NCBI GenBank assembly: GCA_020425885.1
Contig: JAGQRA010000372.1
Location: 1 to 6,973 of the forward strand
Direction: 5' to 3'
From: Planctomycetota bacterium
GTDB lineage: Bacteria > Planctomycetota > UBA1135 > UBA2386
Length of the DNA stretch: 6,973 nucleotides
Position 1 is the stretch's first letter. Each line of letters starts with the position of its first letter. Below, in pieces: positions 1 to 6,103 of this stretch. The position numbers were made by a program, and so were the translations under genes. The notes beneath the pieces were generated by a model. That model made no database searches. It was not told where the DNA came from and saw only the letters and a program-made list of their open reading frames with translations.

Positions 1-2
1 AT

Positions 3-131
3 CGCGCCAGCGGACGGGCGCGCGTTCGACTGCTCCGCGTCGCGCGCACCGTCGCCGATCTGCGCGACGCCGACACCATCGCCGACGAGGACATCCTCGA
101 GGCCGCCGCGCTGCGCCGATTCCGCGCCTGA
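3..131 (+). CDS. comM: ComM/YifB-family Mg-chelatase-like AAA+ ATPase, C-terminal fragment
   Basis: Only the last 42 residues and a TGA stop (129-131) are in the window; the gene enters from the left edge. The frame reads a basic helix (RARVRLLRVARTVADL), then an acidic turn, then DEDILEAAALRRF. This is the usual end of the Mg_chelatase C-terminal domain, where family members carry 'R..KVARTIADL..s..I...hl.EAl.yR'. ComM-type proteins are cytoplasmic hexameric AAA+ ATPases; ComM is a helicase that promotes branch migration during natural transformation in some bacteria, and many homologues have no assigned role. The ATPase core (Walker A/B) and any Lon-like N-terminal domain are outside the window, so the assignment rests on the tail alone. 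A true magnesium chelatase subunit or another MoxR-like AAA+ protein is the alternative. The gene converges with the - strand operon. Confidence 0.72.
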   Translation, partial: RASGRARVRLLRVARTVADLRDADTIADEDILEAAALRRFRA

Positions 132-161
132 CCTCGCCGCCGACGTTGCTCTATCCCTCGG
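132..161. other. 30-bp convergent intergenic gap with a weak inverted repeat
   Basis: This gap lies between the TGA of the + strand ATPase gene and the TGA (- strand) of the secreted-protein gene. The 6-bp arms CTGACC (128-133) and GGTCAG (160-165) are perfect inverted copies and each contains one of the two stop codons. The loop would be 26 nt and there is no T-tract on either side, so a convincing bidirectional intrinsic terminator is not seen. Termination may be Rho-dependent or occur elsewhere. Confidence 0.3.
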
Positions 162-1640
162 TCAGCGGCCGATCGGGATCCGCACGTTCCGTTCCTTCGG
201 TTCGCGGTCGCGCAGCGGTCCCTGCATCGGCGGCTCGATCGACTTCGGCTCGAACTCGATCGTGCGCAGCACCGCGGCGAAGTCGGCGGCGAGTTCGCTC
301 CAGGCCGAGGCCGGCGCACGACAGGTCAGCACGAGGAACTGGCCGCGATCGGGGATCACGTCGACCGTGGCCCGGACCCGCACCTTGGCGACCGTTCCCG
401 TGGCGATGATGCGGATGGCGGCGCGATCGCGCACGGTGACGCGCTCGCGACCCTCGACGGCGAGCCCGGGGTGCATGAGATGGAACCAGTTGGTCACGGC
501 ATCGGCTGCCATCTCGGGCATGGTGTCGGCCGCCAGGTGATCGATGCGTACGAGTCCGATCGTCGCGGCGTGGGCATCGCAGGTGAGGGCCACCTGCCCG
601 GCCGGCAGCTCCGCTTCGACGCGCCAAGCCGGGTTGGGCACCCACAGCCCGAAGGCGCCGCCGGCCTCGTGCGCCAGTGCCGCCGGAATCGCTGTCTGCC
701 CGACCTGGCCGCGGGCGCGACGCGCGCTGGTCGGCACCGCGACCAGCGCCGGACCGGCGAGTTCGCGGCGCACCGTCACCATGCCGGCATCGAGCCACTC
801 GGCATTGGCGGTGTGACTGCCGGACTCGACGACCTCGCTGATGTGGCGCAGCTCGCCATCGAGCGTGACCGCGCGCGGTCGCGCCGCCGCGAAGCTGCGC
901 AGCGTGATCTCCTCGCTGGCGGGATCGAACATCGGGCAGGCATCGATCGGCGCGCCGGTGGCGCGGGCGACCGCGCGCGCCAGCAACGGGAACGTCGGAC
1001 CGCCCTGCCACGGATAGCGCCGCTCGCTCTGGCCCGAGCCGTCGACGCGGACCACCACCAGTTCGCCGGCCTCGATGCGGGCATCGACGATGCGTTCGTC
1101 GACGACACGGTCGGGCTGGCCGGCGACCTCGCCGCCCGGCAGCGCGGCGATGGCGAGCATCGGCTCGCTCTGCCGTTCGCGGAAGTAGCATCGCTGCGGC
1201 GTGAGGCCGTGGTCGGCGCTGCAGATCGACGTCACCTGATAGCGCCGCTGACCGTCGGCGAACTCGTACTCCTCGTTCGCGGTGATCGAGCCATCGGCCG
1301 CGACCACGACCGCGGCGTGCAGCCAACCGACCGCCGCCCCGCTGGCGTCATGCAGAATGAACCACTCGTCGCGCGGCGCGATCGCCGGCGCGGCGGGCGT
1401 GATCAGCGCACCCGCCGCACGGCGCACCCGGGCGATGCGGTTGCGGGCGATGCCGACCATGGCACCGTGATCCAATTCGAACTGGACGTAGCCGTCGAGC
1501 TCGGTCGTGATGCGGCCCTCGAAGATCTCGCCGTTCTTCAGCTCGATGACGTCGAGGCGGGTGGCTGCCGGAGCCTCGGCCCGGGGCTCCGGTTCCTGGA
1601 ACGCGGACAGACAGGACAACAGCAGGATGAGGGCGGTCAT
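162..1640 (-). CDS. secreted protein of unknown function with SH3-like N-terminal segment (492 aa)
   Basis: Function not recognised. ATG at 1640 is preceded by a good Shine-Dalgarno sequence, GAGGA (1646-1650), 5 nt upstream; the stop is TGA at 162-164. Residues 1-14 are a short hydrophobic leader without basic residues (MTALILLLSC, then LSAFQ), so export is likely. Either type I cleavage near AFQ|E or lipidation at Cys10 (LLSC) is possible. A Pro/Ala/Glu linker follows. Residues about 29-73 (DVIELKNGEIFEGRI, then YVQFELDHG, then IARNRIARV) look like a small SH3/Sm-like beta barrel. Residues about 92-300 alternate short beta segments and include 'GWLHAAVVVAADGSI' and a 'TPQRCYF' turn, loosely like DUF3108-type beta domains. 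Residues about 315-465 run from 'FGLWVPNPAWRVEAELP' to 'WSELAADFAAVLRTIEF', a pattern reminiscent of PsbP/MOG1/DUF1795-like folds in which a final helix ends in a '..SF' strand. The Pro/Arg-rich tail (470-492) is probably disordered. It is the last gene of the block, 38 nt after the membrane protein gene. The domain readings are inferences from pattern only. Confidence 0.85.
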   Translation of the reverse strand: MTALILLLSCLSAFQEPEPRAEAPAATRLDVIELKNGEIFEGRITTELDGYVQFELDHGAMVGIARNRIARVRRAAGALITPAAPAIAPRDEWFILHDASGAAVGWLHAAVVVAADGSITANEEYEFADGQRRYQVTSICSADHGLTPQRCYFRERQSEPMLAIAALPGGEVAGQPDRVVDERIVDARIEAGELVVVRVDGSGQSERRYPWQGGPTFPLLARAVARATGAPIDACPMFDPASEEITLRSFAAARPRAVTLDGELRHISEVVESGSHTANAEWLDAGMVTVRRELAGPALVAVPTSARRARGQVGQTAIPAALAHEAGGAFGLWVPNPAWRVEAELPAGQVALTCDAHAATIGLVRIDHLAADTMPEMAADAVTNWFHLMHPGLAVEGRERVTVRDRAAIRIIATGTVAKVRVRATVDVIPDRGQFLVLTCRAPASAWSELAADFAAVLRTIEFEPKSIEPPMQGPLRDREPKERNVRIPIGR

Positions 1641-1665
1641 GGCGGTCCTCGACTATCGAACCGCC
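1641..1665 (-). promoter_or_regulatory. hairpin sequestering the Shine-Dalgarno of the last gene
   Basis: On the - strand mRNA the 5' arm is GGCGGU (1665-1660) plus UCGA (1659-1656), the triloop is UAG (1655-1653), and the 3' arm is UCGA (1652-1649), a GG bulge (1648-1647) and ACCGCC (1646-1641). This gives 10 base pairs. The 3' arm contains the GAGGA Shine-Dalgarno of the gene starting at 1640 and ends directly before its ATG. The upstream gene's TAA is 13 nt before the 5' arm, so a ribosome finishing that gene would be placed to open the structure. There is no U-tract, so this is not an intrinsic terminator. The pairing is seen in the sequence; a regulatory role is inference. Confidence 0.4.
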
Positions 1666-1678
1666 GCTGCCATCGGCT

Positions 1679-3439
1679 TTACGGCTGCTGCAAGATGCGA
1701 CGCCAGCCGACCCCTGCGAGGCCGATGCCGAGTAGCAGGACCGGCACCAGCAGCAGCCCCGAAGGCACGCCGAGCAGCGCGCCCCAGAAGGTCCACCACA
1801 GGTGCCGCCCGCCGCGATCCTGCCAATGCAGCGGCGCCCATGCCTGTCGCGCCGTCACCGCCCGGACGCCGAACAGCGGTTCGATCGTGTTCGCGCTGCC
1901 GTTGCGCGGCCGTTGCTCCTCGTCCTCGAAGCCGCCGGTCAACGAGCGGAACAGGTAGCTCCAGTTGGCGTGCAGCGCCGAGTAGCGCGGCTCGAAGAAG
2001 TAATGGTCGGCGGCGTCGAGGTTGTCCCAGTCGACCTGGCTGATGCGACCGGCCTCGAACTCGCGCTGATAGAACGCGACGGCGGCCTGCCCGGCGAGCT
2101 GGCCAAAGCCGCGGGTCGGCGTGACGATCCCGGTCAGGTTGACCAGCGCGCCGGCGAGGAGCAGCAACAGGAACGTGCGCCGATGCGAGGTCCACGGCCG
2201 CAGCTGTGGCAGCATGATCGCGAGCAGACAGGTGATCCCCGGGGTCACGTAGCGAACCCCCCAGCACTGTCCCGCCTGCCAGCCGGGAGTCGACGAGAAC
2301 ATCAGCATCGGCACCAGGAACAGGCACCATGCGAGCCACCGCAGCCGCAACGGCGGCCGCGTGCCGTGGCCGTGATCATGATCCACGAGATCGGGGTTCG
2401 CGGCCCGACTCCGGCGCAGCGACAGCGGCACCACGAGCCAGAGCAGCGGCGAGAACCAGAGGATGCCCTTGCCGGCCGCGAACAGGATCTTGGTCGCGCC
2501 GAACAGGATCGGGTAGTTGAACCACGATCCGGCCTCGGGGTAGCCCGTATCGGCGACGTCGCCGTAGCGCAGGTAGTTGACGAGCAGCAGCAGCGCGAGG
2601 CACGGCAGACCGCCGAGGGCGAACCAGAGCACCTGTCGCAGCCGACCGTGGCGGTGCGCGGCCAGCGCGATGGCGACGATCAGGAAAGGGACCAGCGTGC
2701 CATGCTGGTAGCGCGACAGCACGGCGCAGCCGGCGGCGCAGCCGCCGAGCAGCAGTGTCCGGGGCGTGCCCTGGCCGACCACGGCACGCACGGTCGCCAA
2801 CAGCGCGGCGAGCAGGAAGCATTGACCGGGGCCGTCGGAGAGGTTCTCGCGCACCAGCGGGAAGAACTGCGTGCCGAGCGCGATCGCGGCCGTCGACAGC
2901 AGAGCGTCGCGCCGTTTGGCACCGAGGCCGAGCGCGATCAGGAACAGCAGCAGGATCGACACCGCGCCGAACCCGGCCGGCAGCACGGCGACCAGGGCCT
3001 GATCGAGGACGTAATGCCCGTCGCGGTACGACGGACTCTGGAACAGGGCCGCGCCATCGAGGCCCGGAGCCACGGTCTCGCGGAACAACGTCTCGGCCCC
3101 GGGGAAGCAACGATCGAGCAACTCCCCGAACGCGACCGCCGGGACCATCAGCCAGATGTGTCCCATCGGAAACCAGACGTAGACGAGGCCGTTGCTGCCT
3201 TGCTTGCCGTACAGCGCGGTGCCCTCGGCTGCGGCACCGATCACCAGGTTGGCGATGAACTCCTCGCCGGGCCATTCGGGGTCGCGGCCGGTGCTGCGCA
3301 GGCCGCTATCGCCGCGCAGCCAGAGCGCCCGCGCGGCGTGCATCGTCATCGTCGCGTCGGTGTTCTCGAGGCTGCCGTGACCGGTGGCGAACAGCAGCAG
3401 GAAGGTCCCGACCAGGGCCTGCACCCAACGCCAGCGCAT
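1679..3439 (-). CDS. polytopic membrane protein, probable GT-C (GT39/PMT-like) glycosyltransferase (586 aa)
   Basis: This is an integral inner-membrane protein with about ten or more hydrophobic segments, for example residues 7-20, 87-105, 147-172, 206-220, 228-240, 248-261, 271-289, 325-340, 367-381, 399-412, 422-440 and 549-578. After the first segment comes ENTDATMTMHAARALW (residues 25-40), matching the GT-C hallmark of an acidic residue in the first periplasmic loop followed by an 'A..l...G' helix. GKGILWFSPLL (323-333) and GWQAGQCWGVRYVTP (386-400) resemble the 'kGlfwySPll' and 'W.GG..wGpRYllP' signatures common in uncharacterised GT39-like proteins. Such enzymes move sugars from polyprenyl-phosphate donors onto lipids or proteins; donor and acceptor here are unknown. 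The ATG at 3439 overlaps the transporter's TGA by one base (TGATG) and has AGGAG 10 nt upstream. The frame stays open to 4063, but that part is antisense-frame noise inside the transporter gene. Residues 352-358 form a His/Asp-rich loop. The gene ends in TAA. The membrane nature is secure; the transferase assignment is moderate. Confidence 0.72.
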   Translation of the reverse strand: MRWRWVQALVGTFLLLFATGHGSLENTDATMTMHAARALWLRGDSGLRSTGRDPEWPGEEFIANLVIGAAAEGTALYGKQGSNGLVYVWFPMGHIWLMVPAVAFGELLDRCFPGAETLFRETVAPGLDGAALFQSPSYRDGHYVLDQALVAVLPAGFGAVSILLLFLIALGLGAKRRDALLSTAAIALGTQFFPLVRENLSDGPGQCFLLAALLATVRAVVGQGTPRTLLLGGCAAGCAVLSRYQHGTLVPFLIVAIALAAHRHGRLRQVLWFALGGLPCLALLLLVNYLRYGDVADTGYPEAGSWFNYPILFGATKILFAAGKGILWFSPLLWLVVPLSLRRSRAANPDLVDHDHGHGTRPPLRLRWLAWCLFLVPMLMFSSTPGWQAGQCWGVRYVTPGITCLLAIMLPQLRPWTSHRRTFLLLLLAGALVNLTGIVTPTRGFGQLAGQAAVAFYQREFEAGRISQVDWDNLDAADHYFFEPRYSALHANWSYLFRSLTGGFEDEEQRPRNGSANTIEPLFGVRAVTARQAWAPLHWQDRGGRHLWWTFWGALLGVPSGLLLVPVLLLGIGLAGVGWRRILQQP

Positions 3440-5016
3440 CAGCGTCCAGCTCCTGGCGTCAGGTCGATGCCGAGGATCGGCAGGCTCCACCACACCACGA
3501 CCGGCACGAACAGCAACGCGGCCAAGAGGTCGATCCAGATCCCGGCCCGCGCCATCTGGGCGAACGTGATCTGCCGCGATGCGAAGACGATCGTGTTGGG
3601 CGGCGTCGCGATCGGCAGCATGAACCCGCACGACGAGGCGATGACGGCCGGGGCCATCAGCACCACCGGATCGAGGCCGGCGGCGACGGCGCCATCGCGG
3701 AACACGGGCAGCAGCATCGTCGCGCAGGCGGTGTTGCTCGCGACCTCGGACAGCGCGGTGATCGACAGCACCATGACGAACATCAGCAGCGCTGGATGCA
3801 GGGCGCCGATCAGCGGCTCGAGCATCTCGCCGAATGCCGCCGACAGCCCGGTCGGCCCGAACGCGTTGGCCATCGCGATGCCACCGCCGAGCAGCAGCAG
3901 CAGGTCGATCGGCATCTGCCGCGCTGCGTCCCAGTCGACGAGGTGGCTGCGCGCGGCGTCGCCCGAGGGGGTCACGAAGGCGAGGATCGCGACCAGCACG
4001 GCGACGGTGCCGTCGGCGATGAAGCGATCGCGTTCGCCGGCCGGCACGAGGTAGTGGGCCCAACCGTGCACGACCTCGCCGGCGCCGAGGTGGAAGTCAC
4101 CGCGCGTCGTCCACAACAGCACCGCCACGCCGAACAGCAAGGCCGTGCGCTTCTCCGCCGCCGACCACCTCGGCAGGGCGCGGGCCTCGGCCAGCAGTTC
4201 GTCGCCGCGCCGATACCGGATACCGGGCACCGGCAGCGCGAACCGCACCAGCACGACGCTCGACAGCCAGGCGAACAGCAGCGCGTAGGGACCGAAGGCG
4301 AGCAGCCAGTCGAGGAACGACAGCGGGCGCGCGCCGGCTTCGACCAGCGGTTCGTGGGCGGCGAAGAACAACGCATTGGGCGCCGTTCCGATCGGCGTCG
4401 CCATGCCGCCGATCGAGGCCCCGAAGGCGATGGCACACATGATGCCGGCGGCGAAGTTCGACTGCACCTTCGGCGGCAACTCGCCGATCTCGGCCGAGCG
4501 CCTGACCAGCACGATGCCGATCGGCAGCAGCAGCAGCGCCGTCGCGGTGTTGCTGATCCACATCGACAGCACCGTGGCGGAGAGGAAGAACGCCGTGATC
4601 AGCCGGCGTGGATTCGGCCCGAATGCGACCACCGTGCGCAGCGCCAGCCGGCGGTGCAGGCCGCAGCGTTCGACCGCGAAGGCGAGCACGAAGCCGCCGC
4701 CGAACAGCCACAGGATCGGGTGGCCATAACCCGCGGTCAGCGTCGCCGTCGACTGCACGCCGAGCAGCGGCAGCAGCGCGAGCGGCAGCAGCGAGGCCGC
4801 CGCGATCGGCATCGCCGCCAACAGCCAGCACGATGTCGTCAACGCGGTCACGAACAGCAGGCGACACGCCGGCCCGGGGTCGGTGCCGTTCGGGTACGGC
4901 AGCCAGCGCCCGGCGATGGCCGTCAGCAGCCCGATCGCGACCGCGAGCCAGATCCGCGGCCAGCGCACCTCGCGCGGCCCTGCCGATGCGCCCCCGGTCG
5001 CAGCTTTCGTGCTCAT
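3439..5016 (-). CDS. SLC13/DASS-family sodium-coupled carboxylate (anion) symporter (525 aa)
   Basis: This is an inner-membrane secondary transporter of the divalent anion:Na+ symporter family, whose bacterial members (VcINDY type) take up C4-dicarboxylates, citrate or sometimes sulfate with Na+. Both repeated half-sites are visible. The first SNT motif is S155-N-T-A-T, followed by GGMATPIGTAPN (203-214). The second is S427-N-T-A, followed by CGFMLPIATPPN (463-474). In the family these two SNT/TP.N pairs line the substrate and Na+ sites and sit on re-entrant hairpins. WLFGGGFVLA (103-112) and LLLLGGGIAMANA (373-385) are the usual helix signatures before each half. About 11-12 hydrophobic segments cover the length, somewhat longer than VcINDY, with a hydrophilic 266-290 loop. 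ATG at 5016 forms an ATGA overlap with the cutA stop; a TTG 12 nt upstream would add four residues but is less likely. No clear Shine-Dalgarno is seen, so expression probably depends on coupling. Substrate cannot be decided from sequence. Confidence 0.92.
   Translation of the reverse strand: MSTKAATGGASAGPREVRWPRIWLAVAIGLLTAIAGRWLPYPNGTDPGPACRLLFVTALTTSCWLLAAMPIAAASLLPLALLPLLGVQSTATLTAGYGHPILWLFGGGFVLAFAVERCGLHRRLALRTVVAFGPNPRRLITAFFLSATVLSMWISNTATALLLLPIGIVLVRRSAEIGELPPKVQSNFAAGIMCAIAFGASIGGMATPIGTAPNALFFAAHEPLVEAGARPLSFLDWLLAFGPYALLFAWLSSVVLVRFALPVPGIRYRRGDELLAEARALPRWSAAEKRTALLFGVAVLLWTTRGDFHLGAGEVVHGWAHYLVPAGERDRFIADGTVAVLVAILAFVTPSGDAARSHLVDWDAARQMPIDLLLLLGGGIAMANAFGPTGLSAAFGEMLEPLIGALHPALLMFVMVLSITALSEVASNTACATMLLPVFRDGAVAAGLDPVVLMAPAVIASSCGFMLPIATPPNTIVFASRQITFAQMARAGIWIDLLAALLFVPVVVWWSLPILGIDLTPGAGR
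3450..3454 (-). promoter_or_regulatory. Shine-Dalgarno AGGAG for the membrane protein gene
   Basis: The - strand reads AGGAG at 3454-3450, 10 nt before the ATG at 3439. The spacing is slightly long but usable. Together with the TGATG stop/start overlap it supports the 586-residue form over any start inside the transporter gene. Confidence 0.5.
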
Positions 5017-5357
5017 GACTCGACGCAATCGGCGAGCCAGGCGAGATAGGCCGGCAGGCCGCCGCTGGCGGGCAGCTCGAGCACCTCGGGTAGGTCATAC
5101 GGATGCAGCTCGACGATGCGCGCCCGCAGCGCGGCGGCGGCGGCAGGCGTGGTCTTCGCGATCAACAGCATCTCCTCGGCGGACTCGACCCGACCTTCCC
5201 AGCGGAAGCAGGACTGCACCGACGGCAGCAGGTTGACGCAGGCACAGAGGCGTTCTTCGACGAGCCGCTGCGCCAGTTCGCGACCGCCGAGCCGGCCTTC
5301 GGCATTGCCAGCCACCGGCGCCGTGCACAGCACGACGACAGCCACCGGCGCCGTCAC
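5013..5357 (-). CDS. cutA: divalent-cation tolerance protein CutA (114 aa)
   Basis: This is a small cytoplasmic protein of the CutA1 family, which forms very stable homotrimers with a ferredoxin-like fold and is linked to copper and other divalent-metal tolerance; its biochemical role remains unsettled. Family signatures appear in order: VVVLCTAP (7-14), ERLCACVNLLPSV (35-47), FRWEGRVESAEEMLLIAKT (51-69), HPYDLPEVLELP (85-96) and YLAWL (104-108). Cys40 is the conserved cysteine, with additional Cys at 11, 38, 50 and 111. Length is typical. GTG at 5357 forms a GTGA overlap with the stop of the upstream phosphoesterase gene. The stop overlaps the transporter ATG by 4 nt. No strong Shine-Dalgarno precedes the GTG, which fits translational coupling. 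The first 17 codons contain an in-frame repeat encoding TAPVA twice. Confidence 0.95.
   Translation of the reverse strand: MTAPVAVVVLCTAPVAGNAEGRLGGRELAQRLVEERLCACVNLLPSVQSCFRWEGRVESAEEMLLIAKTTPAAAAALRARIVELHPYDLPEVLELPASGGLPAYLAWLADCVES
5309..5354. repeat. 16-bp direct repeat in the 5' end of cutA
   Basis: The 16-bp string cagccaccggcgccgt occurs at 5309-5324 and again at 5339-5354, exactly 30 bp apart and therefore in frame. It encodes the residues TAPVA at 2-6 and 12-16 of CutA with identical codons. Only the second copy aligns with the conserved 'TAP' at the end of the first CutA strand; the first lies in the variable N-terminus. Confidence 0.8.
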
Positions 5358-6103
5358 TTGCCGCGCGCCAGCCGTTCGGCCAGCGCCGGGTGCAGGCCGG
5401 CGGCCAGGATCTTGGCCTGGGTTCGCCGGTAGTCGTACGGCACGCGGTGGATCTCGACCCGATCGCCGTCGACGACGGCGAAGCTGGCCCGCGGATCGCC
5501 GTCACGCGGCTGCCCGACGCTGCCGACATTGACGATGCACGGTCCTTCGAGGACGAACTCGCGCTGGTCATCGGTGGCCTGCAGGAAACGATAGTCCGGC
5601 CGATGGACACCGGGCCAGTGGGTGTGGCCGACGAAGCACGGGCGGTCGATCATGGCGAAGATCCGCTGCAGCTTCTCGGGCTCGAGGAAGCCGTCGCTCT
5701 TCAGCACGTATTCCATGACCGGATCGCGCGGCGAACCGTGACAGAACAGGAAGCCATGCGCCTCCATGCGCTCGGGAAGGCCACGCAGGAACTCCCACGC
5801 CGCCTTGCGGCCCGGGCGGAACAGCGATGGCTTGAGCAGCATCCGCGAGTGCACCAGAGCCTCGCGCGCCAGCGGGTTGAAATCGTCGAGCTCGTGGAAC
5901 AGGCCCCAGTCGTGGTTGCCGAGGATCGTCCACCGGCAACGCTGCATGACGATGCGCGTCACCGGCAGCGGATCGGCGCCATAGCCGACCACGTCACCGA
6001 GGCAGGCCACTTCCTTGATCCCCAGGGCGTCGATCCTGGCGAACACCGCCTCGACCGCCTCGAGATTCGAGTGCAGGTCCGAGATCAGGGCCAGCCTGGT
6101 CAT
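5354..6103 (-). CDS. metallophosphoesterase, YfcE/MJ0936-like (249 aa)
   Basis: This is a calcineurin-like (Metallophos_2) cytoplasmic hydrolase. All metal-site motifs are present: SDLHSN (8-13, D9 and H11), CLGDVVGYG (34-42, D37), LGNHD (61-65, N63 and H64), LFCHGSP (119-125, H122) and VGHTHWP (158-164, H160 and H162). NVGSVGQPRDGDPRA (192-206) and the VPYD (221-224) plus 'LHPALAERLARG' tail are typical of the bacterial subfamily often labelled metallophosphatase or diadenosine tetraphosphatase-like. Members use Mn2+/Fe/Zn pairs to cleave phosphodiesters or phosphomonoesters; the physiological substrate of this branch is generally unknown. The length is normal for this subfamily and no key residue is missing. 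ATG at 6103 forms an ATGA overlap with the stop of the DHH phosphoesterase gene, and the 3' end overlaps cutA by 4 nt. A role beside NrnA-like nucleotide turnover is possible but is inference from context. Confidence 0.93.
   Translation of the reverse strand: MTRLALISDLHSNLEAVEAVFARIDALGIKEVACLGDVVGYGADPLPVTRIVMQRCRWTILGNHDWGLFHELDDFNPLAREALVHSRMLLKPSLFRPGRKAAWEFLRGLPERMEAHGFLFCHGSPRDPVMEYVLKSDGFLEPEKLQRIFAMIDRPCFVGHTHWPGVHRPDYRFLQATDDQREFVLEGPCIVNVGSVGQPRDGDPRASFAVVDGDRVEIHRVPYDYRRTQAKILAAGLHPALAERLARGK

Noticed and set aside
128..165. Bidirectional terminator between the convergent genes
   Set aside because: It has only 6-bp arms, a 26-nt loop and no T-tracts, too weak to call.
1653..1673. 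Six-codon leader peptide frame (MAAAVR) before the secreted-protein gene
   Set aside because: It has no credible Shine-Dalgarno sequence, begins 6 nt after the upstream stop, and such a short frame is easily found by chance. It is mentioned only with the hairpin.
471..1958. 495-codon open frame on the + strand
   Set aside because: It is antisense to the secreted-protein gene and crosses into the next gene; no recognisable motifs, and the - strand frame has leader, SD and ordered domains.
3891..3905. CAG/CTG trinucleotide runs here and near 4524-4537
   Set aside because: They are runs of CTG leucine codons in transmembrane helices, ordinary for GC-rich membrane protein genes and not microsatellites of note.
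1802..4054. 750-codon open frame on the + strand
   Set aside because: It lies opposite the membrane protein and transporter genes. Its product is Arg/Gln/Glu/His-rich low-complexity text with no motif, as expected opposite GC-rich membrane protein codons.
3440..4063. N-terminal extension of the membrane protein to 794 residues
   Set aside because: The extra 208 residues are Arg-rich, lack motifs and overlap the transporter gene. The ATG at 3439 has a stop/start overlap and an SD.
5017..5028. TTG start adding four residues to the SLC13 transporter
   Set aside because: The ATG at 5016 gives the ATGA overlap pattern seen at neighbouring junctions; the extension adds nothing recognisable.
3796..5049. 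417-codon open frame on the + strand
   Set aside because: It is antisense to the SLC13 gene, whose duplicated SNT motifs make the - strand certain. The product is Gln/Arg-rich noise.
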